From contig JAZDOK010000013.1 of NCBI GenBank assembly GCA_043798715.1, forward strand, positions 62,001-126,000: 64,000 nt of DNA, read 5' to 3'. Both the position numbers and the translations under genes were made by a program. The DNA is from JAZDOK01 sp043798715 (GTDB lineage Bacteria; Vulcanimicrobiota; JAZDOK01). The first letter of the stretch is position 1. Each line of letters begins with the position of its first letter. Shown here piece by piece: positions 47,443-55,651 of the stretch. Under the pieces are notes generated by a model. That model did no database searches, was not told the DNA's origin, and saw nothing but the letters and a program-made list of their open reading frames with translations.

Positions 47443-50400
47443 ATGAGTAAAGAAAAACCCAAAGCGACCACTGAGAAAAGCCTCGAGGAACTCGTCTATC
47501 GGGACGACCTCACCGGGCTTTTCAACCGCCGTTACTTCAAGGAGAAATTCACTTCCCTATCCTCGGGACTCAAGGAGTCGGGGGGGGAACTTTCTCTGTT
47601 TATGGTAGATATTGACCATTTCAAGGGGATCAACGACACCTACGGCCACCATCAGGGAGACAAGATCATCATCAAGGTGGGCGAGGCCATACGAGACGCC
47701 ACAGGAAAACAAGGGATCCCCATTCGCTATGCCGGAGACGAATTCGTGGTTATCTTTCCAGGCATCCCGAAAAGCGATTCGGTCTCCCTGGCCGAGAATA
47801 TGCGCGGGAAGGTGGCCTCGCAGTCCTTCCCGGTTCCCGACTCCGACGCGGTCCTCACGATCACCCTGAGCATAGGGGTGGTCAATTTTCCCTCTGACTC
47901 GGAAGATCCCGAGAAGCTCTTCGACCTGGCGGACGAATGCGTCTATATCTCGAAGAAAAAAGGACGCAACGCCGTCTCCACCATCGACGAGCGGATCCCC
48001 AAGTCCATAGATATAAATCACCTCTACCAGTACTTTCCCTGCCGGACCTTCGTGGGCCGGGAGAGCATCCTTGAAACCATCCGCCCCTTCATCTCTCCGG
48101 CCCTCACGCCCAACCGCCCCGTCGTCGTCCTTGAAGGCCCGGACGGAATCGGCAAGTCCCGGACCCTTCGGGAAATTTATGAAAGTATAGACAACCAGCG
48201 ATGCCACGCTCTTTATTCCCGGAGCTATCCCCACCTCATCGGCCAGTCCTTCGTCGAGATCATCGGCGCCCTCTCGCCTCTACTAGCCATAAACCGCACC
48301 CTTGCGGAAAACGCGGTTTCGAGCCTAAAGCCTTATGAACTGGCGGAAGTGACCCGCTTCCTTCCCCTGCTGGCAGGCTATCTCAATGAAGACGTCGCTT
48401 CCCTGACGGTGCCGCCGGATAATAAAAAAGACGTCGTAGTCGGAGCCTTTGCGGAAATTCTCCTCACTCTGGCCGAGGAAAGGCCTCTCATCTTCTGCCT
48501 GGATGACTTTCACTGGTCGAACATGGGAACCCGGATGGTGCTGGAAAAGGCCAAGGGCGACTCCCGCGGAAAAAATTTCACCATTCTACTCTCCCTTGAC
48601 CAGGATGAATCCCGGAAAGTCCTCCATGAAAAGGCCGAGGAATTTCTTGAAAATTTTTCGGTCAAAAAAATATTATCCCGGCAGACCATGCCCCCCCTGT
48701 CTCATGAAGAGATCTCGCTCATGGCCCAGAGCATCATCCCGGGCCTGGCCGACCATTCGGATGCCATCTCGGTCCTTGAGGCAAAAGTCAAGGGAAACCC
48801 CCGACTCCTCGAAGAAAGCCTGAAATTCCTTCTGCACAAGGAACTCATCCTGTTCAAGGACGGGGAGCTTAAGGTTTCTCCCTTCCGCCTCGAGGACATT
48901 CCAGATTCTCTGGGCGAAGTCGTCAGGCCCCAGGTGGAGGCCCTCGATGAAGAAGTACGCTCCGTGCTGTCGCGGGCGGCCGTTATGGGACATCGCTTTG
49001 ACCTGGAGACCTTGAAACAACTCGAACATAAGAATGAGGGATATCTTCTCGATATCCTGGAAAAAGCCGAGCGGGCCTCATTCATCGTGCGGGAGGGGGA
49101 GGCCAACACCTTCCACTTCCAGGAGCGCGAGGCGGGGGAGACTTTCTACGACCTCCTCAAAGACGATGAAAAAGAGAATTTCCATCGGCAGATCGCCATG
49201 ATTGAGGAGCAACTGAACTCCGGCTCCCTCGACAGCGTCCTTTCAGAGATTGCCTTCCACTACGAAAAGGGAGGCAGACCCGATGAGGCGTCCCGGTATC
49301 TTAAAGGACTCCTCTCTGGTTATGGAGATTTCATCTCTCCCTCGGCCGTGGGAGTCTATGTCGGCACTCTTCCGCAAGGAGAAAAATGGGCCGAAGACAT
49401 ATTCCTTTCCCCGCCGGAGATGAAACTGGCGGTGCGGGTGACAACACTTCTCGGTACGGCCCTGCACAATATCGACAATTACCCTCCCGAGAGCGAGATC
49501 GTCCAGGGCACCTTTTATACTCTCTACCTGGACTTGGAAGAGCTGCTGGAAAAAACAGAAGCCGTCTCCTACTCGGAGAGCGAAGGCACTATCCTCATCA
49601 ACGGGAAAAAGGTGGATTGGTCAGATTTCAAGCATGCCGGAGAATCCACAATGGCGAATCTGCTGGCCAAAGCCTCCCTCAAGGCCATCTCTTTCCGCAG
49701 GGGCCTCACCCAGGAGGAACTGCAGCGGTTTCTTTCGATTATTATTGCCGACAACCAGGGCCGGCTCGCATCGGCCGGCTCCTGGAAAGCGCTCCTGGAG
49801 GAAAAGAAGATCGTCCATGCGACCGTAGATGAAAAAATCTATGTGGCCTTCGGCGCCAGCGACCTGGCCGACGCCAGGACCATCAAGAAAGATTCCCTCT
49901 ATCTCATCGACAAAATGCCCACGGAAGCAGAGAAGGAACTTGCAGAAAGGAAGACTCCCGGCCATGCAGGCGAGAGCAGCGCTGTTCCCTCCGACATCAA
50001 AGAACTGATTGAGGATTTAAGGAAAGAACTGACAACCCTCGGCAGCATTGACACCAAGATTGATAAAATTTCCGGATTTCTGGAATTGATAAAGAAGTTA
50101 CGGCAATCCGGAGGGGAAGGCGGGAGTTTTCCCCTCATCATTTCCTCGGAGTCTGGAACAGACGCCGGAGCACCCGGTGCCGATGAAGAGGGGCCTTCAA
50201 TCCCGGAAAAAGAAGAGGCCCGTGAGGACTCTAACAGCAAAGAGGACCTCCAGAAACTCAAGGAACTTAAGTCCAGGCTCGACATTCTCATCCTGGAAAG
50301 GATCGGCCGGGAGCCGGAAGTTCTTGTCCGGGAGCTGGGTTCGGCGGACGTCGAAGTGGCCAGGGCGGCGGCCTATGCCCTTCTTGAAACGGGGAATGAG

Positions 50401-51144
50401 GCCAGACGTCCCCTCCTCCGATTTCTGGAAACAAGCGACACCTTCTCCGGCCGTAAAATGGCCTTCCAGGTTTTAAAACAACTGGAACCGGCAATTGATC
50501 GCGTGCTTCTGGACGAGCTGATGGGCCCCACCTCGGCGGATGAAAAGATCCGCCTCCTGGAAATTCTCAACGATGTCAGCCGCCTCGACATCTCCGGCCA
50601 CGTGGTCGTCCTGCTTCGAAACTCACGCGGGAAAGTGAGGCGCGCGGTCCTTCGCCTGCTGGAACAGCGGCCCAGTGAAAAAATAATTTCCCTTCTCATC
50701 AGCTCTCTCTCCGAAGTTGGGGAAGACTTTGTCATGGACGTCATCCTCTCCCTGGGCCGCCTGCGAACCAGGCAGGCTATCGAACCGCTGGGACAGATCA
50801 TCCGGAAAAAGATGACCCATGAGAATGAAATCCGGGAGGACGTCCAGGAGGCCGCATGCCTGGCCCTGGGAAAAATCGGCGACACTTTAGCTGTTGAATT
50901 TCTTCGGGATGCGCTTAAAATTTCACCTCCGTTCTTCTTCAAACGGAACAAATCATCAAATGTGAGAGCCGCGGCGGCTTATGCCCTGGGGGGCTTCCCC
51001 GCGGAGGAGACGCGGGACATCCTGGAGCAAGCCGCCCGCGACCGCGATCCCGGGGTGCGATCCGCGGCCAGCCTGGCCCTTTCAGGAAAAACCCAGCAGG
51101 CCGTTTCGGAAACCGAGCCTGATGAGTTGTTTCTGGGAGGGTAG
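47443..51144 (+). CDS. GGDEF - STAND-like ATPase - HEAT-repeat protein (1233 aa)
   Basis: Residues about 15-185 are a GGDEF domain with the active-site loop Ala97-Gly-Asp-Glu-Phe101, a variant still active in some cyclases; no RxxD inhibitory site is seen upstream. About 200-650 form an AAA_16/STAND-type NTPase with Walker A GPDGIGKS (232-239) and Walker B-like LIFCLDDFHWS. A poorly defined helical region follows. About 960-1220 carry HEAT-like repeats (RRPLLRFLETSD, RRAVLRLLEQRP, RAAAAYALGGFPAEE). It has no membrane helix. The combination suggests a c-di-GMP- or nucleotide-controlled signalling scaffold. It starts 18 bp after the GlmS-like gene. Confidence 0.85.
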   Translation: MSKEKPKATTEKSLEELVYRDDLTGLFNRRYFKEKFTSLSSGLKESGGELSLFMVDIDHFKGINDTYGHHQGDKIIIKVGEAIRDATGKQGIPIRYAGDEFVVIFPGIPKSDSVSLAENMRGKVASQSFPVPDSDAVLTITLSIGVVNFPSDSEDPEKLFDLADECVYISKKKGRNAVSTIDERIPKSIDINHLYQYFPCRTFVGRESILETIRPFISPALTPNRPVVVLEGPDGIGKSRTLREIYESIDNQRCHALYSRSYPHLIGQSFVEIIGALSPLLAINRTLAENAVSSLKPYELAEVTRFLPLLAGYLNEDVASLTVPPDNKKDVVVGAFAEILLTLAEERPLIFCLDDFHWSNMGTRMVLEKAKGDSRGKNFTILLSLDQDESRKVLHEKAEEFLENFSVKKILSRQTMPPLSHEEISLMAQSIIPGLADHSDAISVLEAKVKGNPRLLEESLKFLLHKELILFKDGELKVSPFRLEDIPDSLGEVVRPQVEALDEEVRSVLSRAAVMGHRFDLETLKQLEHKNEGYLLDILEKAERASFIVREGEANTFHFQEREAGETFYDLLKDDEKENFHRQIAMIEEQLNSGSLDSVLSEIAFHYEKGGRPDEASRYLKGLLSGYGDFISPSAVGVYVGTLPQGEKWAEDIFLSPPEMKLAVRVTTLLGTALHNIDNYPPESEIVQGTFYTLYLDLEELLEKTEAVSYSESEGTILINGKKVDWSDFKHAGESTMANLLAKASLKAISFRRGLTQEELQRFLSIIIADNQGRLASAGSWKALLEEKKIVHATVDEKIYVAFGASDLADARTIKKDSLYLIDKMPTEAEKELAERKTPGHAGESSAVPSDIKELIEDLRKELTTLGSIDTKIDKISGFLELIKKLRQSGGEGGSFPLIISSESGTDAGAPGADEEGPSIPEKEEAREDSNSKEDLQKLKELKSRLDILILERIGREPEVLVRELGSADVEVARAAAYALLETGNEARRPLLRFLETSDTFSGRKMAFQVLKQLEPAIDRVLLDELMGPTSADEKIRLLEILNDVSRLDISGHVVVLLRNSRGKVRRAVLRLLEQRPSEKIISLLISSLSEVGEDFVMDVILSLGRLRTRQAIEPLGQIIRKKMTHENEIREDVQEAACLALGKIGDTLAVEFLRDALKISPPFFFKRNKSSNVRAAAAYALGGFPAEETRDILEQAARDRDPGVRSAASLALSGKTQQAVSETEPDELFLGG

Positions 51145-51200
51145 GGAAAGTAGCAGCCGTCAACTGACAGCTGACAGCTTTTTTAGAAAGGAATCAATTC

Positions 51201-52388
51201 ATGAATCGCATAGAGAAAGTTAATTCATTCATTGAAGCCAACGAAAAGGGCCTCCTCGATTTTCTCAGAGAACTCATCCAGTTAAAGACCCCTTCCACCC
51301 AGGAGAAGGCGGCTGCCGAACGCACGGCCCTGGAGATGAAAAGACTCGGATACGAAAATGTCCGCTTCGATTCCGCCGGAAACGTGATCGGCGAGCTGGG
51401 CCGTGGAAGGGAAAGCATCCTTCTTTCGGCCCACCTGGACACCGCCGGGGTCGCCGACGCCTCGGCCTGGAGCGTTCTTCCCTATTCCGGGGAGGTTCGC
51501 GACAACAGGATTTACGGGCGCGGCGCCGGCGACAACAAGGGCGCGCTCTCGGCCATGGTCTATGCCGGGAGGCTCTGGAGCGAACTCAACCCTGAGGCGG
51601 AAGAGCGGGTGCTGGTGGCGGGCACCGTCCTTGAGGAGGACGCCGACGGTTACGGGATGCAGGCGCTTCTTTCAGAACTTCCTGAAAAACCCGCCTTCGT
51701 CCTGGTCGGAAAACCCACCAACGGCGCCATCCACCGAGGGCACCGCGGCCGGATGGAAGTCCGTATAGTGGTCAAAGGGAAAGGCTGCCATGCCAGCACT
51801 CCGGAAAAAGGCAAGAACGCTCTTTACCTGGCCGCCGACGTCCTCAAGGCCCTGGAAAAAATGTCCGGGAACCTTCCCGACGATCCTTTCCTCGGCCGGG
51901 CGACCCTGGCGGCCACCACCCTGGAGGTGAACCCCGGCAAGTTCAACGCCGTTCCCGAGGAAGTCATCATTTGCGTGGACCGCAGGATTACCGCCGGGGA
52001 GACCGATGACTCGGTGTTGGAAGGCTTAAGAAAAGCTCTCCCATTCCCGGGGGTGGAGGTTGGGTGTTTTCCATACCACAACACCGCCTGGACGGGCAAA
52101 GCCATCGAGCTCGAAAAATATTTTCCCTCCTGGGTCATCCCCGAGAACCACCCCCTGGTAGAAGCCGCTCTCGAAGCCGGGAAGGCCGCTTTCAACCGCT
52201 CCCTTCCCGTCGGCAAGTGGACCGTCTCCACCGACGGGGTCGGCAGCATGGGCCGCCACAATATTCCCACCATAGGTTACGGACCCGGCGAACGCCGGCC
52301 CGTGGACGACCACCAGGAGATTCCGGCCCTGATGGACGCGGTCAGATTCTACGCCGAGTTCTGCCGGACGGCCGGCGCCCTGCTCTGA
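51201..52388 (+). CDS. M20-family metallopeptidase (YgeY-like)
   Basis: The 395-residue protein has the M20 zinc-ligand pattern: SAHLDTAG near 76, GRGAGDNKGAL near 110 and EEDADGYG near 145, where the Glu is the catalytic base. A dimerisation lid domain follows, and the C-terminus has KWTVSTDGVGSMGRHNIPTI-type sequence and the last His ligand in VDDHQEIP. The best-matching subgroup by eye is YgeY, which is sometimes called a selenium-metabolism hydrolase. Substrate is unknown; it may remove acyl or amino-acyl groups from small amides. The gene is isolated from known selenium genes here. Confidence 0.9.
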   Translation: MNRIEKVNSFIEANEKGLLDFLRELIQLKTPSTQEKAAAERTALEMKRLGYENVRFDSAGNVIGELGRGRESILLSAHLDTAGVADASAWSVLPYSGEVRDNRIYGRGAGDNKGALSAMVYAGRLWSELNPEAEERVLVAGTVLEEDADGYGMQALLSELPEKPAFVLVGKPTNGAIHRGHRGRMEVRIVVKGKGCHASTPEKGKNALYLAADVLKALEKMSGNLPDDPFLGRATLAATTLEVNPGKFNAVPEEVIICVDRRITAGETDDSVLEGLRKALPFPGVEVGCFPYHNTAWTGKAIELEKYFPSWVIPENHPLVEAALEAGKAAFNRSLPVGKWTVSTDGVGSMGRHNIPTIGYGPGERRPVDDHQEIPALMDAVRFYAEFCRTAGALL

Positions 52389-52450
52389 ATCCGCTTCCGG
52401 CGCGCGACGGCAGGATTTGTCTTGTAAACAGCGAATATATCATCGTGGAA

Positions 52451-53344
52451 ATGATGAAAAAATTGTCTGCCGCCATGTTTCTTTTTCTGTTCCTCTCCAT
52501 ATTTCCGGCCTGGGGGCGGAGTGTCAACTACCTTCAGCCGGTGGTGGACGGCATTCCGGTCAAGATGATCTGCATCAATCTGAATGATCCCCGGGTAAAA
52601 ATAACGCCCATGCTGGCCAAGCGTCCCTATCAGGGAGAGACCTTCAAAAAAATGGTTACCCGCCTCATGCCGACCGCCGCCATCAATGGAACTTATTTTT
52701 GCGTATCGAGTTTCCGGCCGGTGGGCGCTATCAACATTGACGGACGGAGAAGATACCGGAACACGATCGGAACCGCCTTCGCCGTCACCTGGAATAATCA
52801 GGTTCGTTTTTATGACTACCCATGGGTGGATAAAGTTGATCATCGGGACTTCGAGATGGTGATCTCGGCCGGCCCCCGCCTCCTGCGGGACGGTGTGCGA
52901 GCGCTTAATCCGCGCCGGGAAGGTTTCCGGGATCGCAGGATTTTCTCCCCGGCCACTCGGAGCGCCATCGGGGTCACCGAGGGAAATAAAGTCCTTCTGG
53001 TGACCGTCCACCGTCCCATTTACCTCGGGAGATTGGCCTACATCATGAGGGAACTGGGCTGTATCGACGCCATGGCCCTGGACGGAGGCTCCTCAATCGG
53101 GATGTTCTACCGCGGCAAATTCATCTCCCATCCCCGGCGCCGGATGAGCAATATCCTGGCCGTCTATGAAAAATCCTGGAGAATAGCCACGCCTGCGTCA
53201 GAGCCTCCCCTTCCCTGGAACAACGATTTTGCAGATGCTCTGCAGATCGGATCTCGCGTTAAACCCGGCGGTGAACCCTCTCCCAGGAGCAATGACTTTG
53301 CAGATGCCCTTGAGGGCCTGAAAAAGGAATTTCTCTCCCACTAG
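52451..53344 (+). CDS. secreted NAGPA / DUF2233-type phosphodiester glycosidase-like protein
   Basis: ATG 52451 (or 52454) starts a signal peptide (KLSAAMFLFLFLSIFPAWG). The mature protein matches the NAGPA domain: PTAAINGTYF near residue 75, AISA-type SAGPRLLRDG, RSAIGVTEGNK and MALDGGSSIGMFYRG. These proteins hydrolyse phosphodiester-linked N-acetylglucosamine or act on cell-wall glycans. The C-terminal 50 residues contain an imperfect repeat of NDFADAL twice, which may bind a partner. The upstream frame, extending into the M20 gene, is a shadow. Length 297 residues is normal. Confidence 0.88.
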   Translation: MMKKLSAAMFLFLFLSIFPAWGRSVNYLQPVVDGIPVKMICINLNDPRVKITPMLAKRPYQGETFKKMVTRLMPTAAINGTYFCVSSFRPVGAINIDGRRRYRNTIGTAFAVTWNNQVRFYDYPWVDKVDHRDFEMVISAGPRLLRDGVRALNPRREGFRDRRIFSPATRSAIGVTEGNKVLLVTVHRPIYLGRLAYIMRELGCIDAMALDGGSSIGMFYRGKFISHPRRRMSNILAVYEKSWRIATPASEPPLPWNNDFADALQIGSRVKPGGEPSPRSNDFADALEGLKKEFLSH

Positions 53345-53411
53345 AGACGGAAGACACGGGACGTCGGAATCCGACTGAAGGACTGATGGAGAAAGAAAAA
53401 GGAGTCAGACG

Positions 53412-53732
53412 ATGCAATTCGCTCTTGTGATCGGCAACGTGGTTTCAACGCAGAAGGATGATAAGATCATGGGGAGAAAACTACTCCTCATCCAGCCGCT
53501 GAATATCCACTTCGAAGCAACAGGCTCCCCCCTCGTCGCCATTGATGCGGTCGGAGCCGGTGAGGGGGAAGTGGTGCTCTACGTCAGCGGCTCCTCCGCC
53601 CGCCAGACGAAAATGACCGAGGGCACTCCCTGCGACTGCGCCATCATGGCCATCATTGACACCGTCGAGAAAGATTCCAGGGAGATCTTCCGAAAGGGAG
53701 AAGAAGCGAAGAAAGTCCAGGTCAAAAAATAG
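53412..53732 (+). CDS. EutN/CcmL bacterial microcompartment vertex protein 1 (106 aa)
   Basis: BMC-P proteins form pentamers that cap the vertices of microcompartment shells. The sequence IGNVVSTQKDDKIMGRKLLL, IDAVGAGEGEVVLYVSGSSAR and AIIDTVE follows the EutN/CcmL pattern. This copy has a basic C-terminal extension of about 20 residues after the normal end. It is the first of three tandem vertex genes, each different, with only 2-30 bp between them. No BMC hexamer (Pfam 00936-like) is visible anywhere in the window. Confidence 0.92.
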   Translation: MQFALVIGNVVSTQKDDKIMGRKLLLIQPLNIHFEATGSPLVAIDAVGAGEGEVVLYVSGSSARQTKMTEGTPCDCAIMAIIDTVEKDSREIFRKGEEAKKVQVKK

Positions 53733-53734
53733 CC

Positions 53735-54004
53735 ATGTTCGCAGGAAAGGTAATCGGGCACGTCGTCGCCACCGCCAAAACGGAGACTCTCGTGGGAGAA
53801 AAACTTCTCCTCATCCAGCCGCTCACCTGGGAGATGCAGGAAGACGGAGACCCCCTGGTGGCCATGGATGCGGTGGGCGCCGGATTTGATGAGCTGATCT
53901 TTTATGTGAAAGCCAGAGAGGCGGCCGTGACGGTGAAGCGGGTGCCTCCCGTGGATGCCGCCATCGTGGGAATTATTGACGGGATAGACATTCAAGTAAC
54001 ATAA
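53735..54004 (+). CDS. EutN/CcmL bacterial microcompartment vertex protein 2 (89 aa)
   Basis: The 89-residue protein is the shortest of the trio and close to the canonical vertex-protein size. Key parts are FAGKVIGHVVATAKTETLVG, LLLIQPLTWEM and VAMDAVGAGFDELIFYV. A weak ribosome-binding sequence lies within the end of the preceding gene (2-bp gap), so translational coupling is likely. The YVKAREAAVTV segment replaces the more usual SSAR(x) loop of the family, which could change the pore or interface. Confidence 0.92.
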   Translation: MFAGKVIGHVVATAKTETLVGEKLLLIQPLTWEMQEDGDPLVAMDAVGAGFDELIFYVKAREAAVTVKRVPPVDAAIVGIIDGIDIQVT

Positions 54005-54034
54005 TGGACTGATAGCTGTTTACTGGAGGAAAAT

Positions 54035-54331
54035 TTGTTCGTCGCCAAAGTCGTCGGGAACACCTGGGCCACCAGAAAACACCCGACCCTCGTCAAGTCA
54101 AAATTGCTCCTGGTGCGCCAGTACGACGTCTTCGGAAAGAAATTCCAGGGTAAGACCATGATGGCGGTGGACTCGGGCATCGGCGCCGGGGCAGGCGACA
54201 TCGTGCTTATCATGGACGAGGGCTCTTCCGCCCGTCAAATCATGGGAGACCCGGAGGCCCCCGTACGGACCATCGTCGTTGGAATTGTGGACGAGGTCCA
54301 CTCCGGTGGGGTCTCGGTCCGGTGTCATTAG
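54035..54331 (+). CDS. EutN/CcmL bacterial microcompartment vertex protein 3 (98 aa)
   Basis: TTG 54035 has TGGAGGA upstream. Motifs VAKVVGNTWATRKHPTLVKS, LLLVRQYDVFGK and DSGIGAGAGDIVLIMDEGSS match the EutN/CcmL fold, and it ends VVGIVDEVHSG plus a short tail. Its pore loop DEGSSARQIMG differs from copies 1 and 2, so the three are paralogues rather than recent duplicates, which fits a heteromeric or differently positioned vertex set. Confidence 0.92.
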   Translation: MFVAKVVGNTWATRKHPTLVKSKLLLVRQYDVFGKKFQGKTMMAVDSGIGAGAGDIVLIMDEGSSARQIMGDPEAPVRTIVVGIVDEVHSGGVSVRCH

Positions 54332-54346
54332 AGTGAGGAGGCCCCC

Positions 54347-54412
54347 GTGCCAGCCAATCTCTCCCCCGATTATCACAAGACTGATGAACTGCAGCCGACA
54401 GCTTTATTTTGA
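54347..54412 (+). pseudogene. possible 5' remnant of a DRG/Obg-like GTPase gene
   Basis: After GAGGAGG (54335-54341), GTG 54347 opens a 21-codon frame reading VPANLSPDYHKTDELQ and stops at 54412. This resembles the N-terminus of DRG-type GTPases, which begin M-P-A-N-L and then a helical region. The remaining gene is missing, so it would be a relic. The match covers only about 14 residues and may be chance. Confidence 0.25.
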
Positions 54413-54477
54413 AGGATATTCCGGGGGTGGGAAAGAATCAATGACGCGGGTTAACCTGTCAGCCGGGGGTGGTTCTG

Positions 54478-54690
54478 ATGAGCGCGCTTATGCTGGAACT
54501 TCTAATTCTAAGGATCATCGTAGTTGTTCTTCTTTTTTATTTCATAGCCCGCTGGTTTCTCCGGCTCTTCTTCGTTAAATCAGACTGCTTCGGGTGCGCC
54601 AAGCGATTAAACTGCGGGACTTTCATGGATGATTGCCGGAAGAGATGGCGCTATTTTCATCCCTGTGAATACTATCAAAAGGAGGTCTGA
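54478..54690 (+). CDS. small Cys-rich membrane protein (70 aa)
   Basis: ATG 54478 follows a GGGGGTGG sequence. The first 30 residues form one hydrophobic helix (LILRIIVVVLLFYFIARWFL) and the rest is soluble with five cysteines (SDCFGCAKRLNCGTFMDDC, then a Cys near the C-terminus). The cysteines could form disulfides or bind metal. No family is recognised. The ribosome-binding site of the following SPFH gene lies inside its last codons, so the two are co-transcribed. Confidence 0.55.
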   Translation: MSALMLELLILRIIVVVLLFYFIARWFLRLFFVKSDCFGCAKRLNCGTFMDDCRKRWRYFHPCEYYQKEV

Positions 54691-54693
54691 GAC

Positions 54694-55548
54694 ATGCAGC
54701 AGAAAATCGTGAATATAGGGGGGCCGCTCAAGGGGGGCTTCAAGACTTTTCTAGGAATAATTGTTCTTATTGTTGTTATTATGCTCCTTTTCTCCATCAA
54801 CCCGTTCGTCATCATCCAGCCGGGATTTCGCGGAGTCGTATTCAACATCGCAACCGGCGTCCGCCCGGAGCCGCTCGGGGAAGGTCTCAAGTTCCGGATG
54901 CCTTTCCTGGAGTCGGTGCGCATCTTCGACTGCCGGGTCCAAAAACAGGAATTTGAGTGCGCCGCCGTCAGCTCCGATCTTCAGTCCGTCCACACCACGG
55001 TAGCCTTGAATTTCCACCTGATACCGGACAAGGTCAACCGTCTCTACCAGGACATCGGGGAGGATTACGTCAGCCGCATCATCTCTCCCGCCGTGCAGGA
55101 GGGCATCAAAGCCACTACGGCCCAATATAACGCGGCCCACCTCATAATCAGCCGCCCCAAGGTCAAGGAGGGGGTTCGCCTGTTTCTCGCCGAGCGGCTG
55201 GCCAAGAGCTTCATAGCCCTGAATGAGATTTCTCTGACCGACTTTAAGTTTTCCGATGAGTATCAGAAGGCAGTTGAGTCCAAGCAGGTCGCCGAGCAGG
55301 AGGCCCAGAAAAAGACTTACGACCTGATCAAGGCCAAAAAAGAGGCGGAGATCGCCATCGCCCAGGCCGAGGGAGAAAAACGGGCCACCATCGCCCGGGC
55401 CCAGGGGCAGGCCGAGCAGCAGCACCTTCTCCGCCTGACTCTGACACCGGACCTGGTGCGCCTGAAGGCCATCGAAAAGTGGGACGGGAAGCTTCCGATC
55501 TATAACGGCGGCGCCATGCCCCTCCTGGACCTGAGGGAGAGGCAATAG
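54694..55548 (+). CDS. SPFH/prohibitin-family membrane protein (284 aa)
   Basis: ATG 54694 has AAAGGAGG upstream. One N-terminal helix (about 18-38, LGIIVLIVVIMLLFSIN) is followed by the SPFH/band-7 domain (FVIIQPGFRGVVFNI to about residue 190) and a long Ala/Glu/Gln-rich coiled coil (about 190-250, EAQKKTYDLIKAKKEAEIAI). Such proteins assemble into large membrane rings that organise proteases or protein quality control. It is more like eukaryotic-type prohibitin or HflC than flotillin. The upstream small membrane protein may be a partner. Confidence 0.9.
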   Translation: MQQKIVNIGGPLKGGFKTFLGIIVLIVVIMLLFSINPFVIIQPGFRGVVFNIATGVRPEPLGEGLKFRMPFLESVRIFDCRVQKQEFECAAVSSDLQSVHTTVALNFHLIPDKVNRLYQDIGEDYVSRIISPAVQEGIKATTAQYNAAHLIISRPKVKEGVRLFLAERLAKSFIALNEISLTDFKFSDEYQKAVESKQVAEQEAQKKTYDLIKAKKEAEIAIAQAEGEKRATIARAQGQAEQQHLLRLTLTPDLVRLKAIEKWDGKLPIYNGGAMPLLDLRERQ

Positions 55549-55645
55549 GAATGCTGAATGCTGAATGCAGAAGTCAGAAGAAAGAAGACGAAAGATTTAG
55601 GATACAGGATACTGAAGACAAGAGACGTAAGACGTAAGACTGAAA
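55546..55645. repeat. degenerate AGAAGTCAGAAG/GCTGAATG repeat region
   Basis: The sequence begins with three imperfect GCTGAATG words and continues with AGAAGTCAGAAG, AGAAGACGAAAG and GACGTAAGACGTAAGA words. It overlaps the end of the SPFH gene by 3 bp. Same type as the region at 45470-45565 on the opposite strand. Confidence 0.6.
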
Positions 55646-55651
55646 AGTCGA

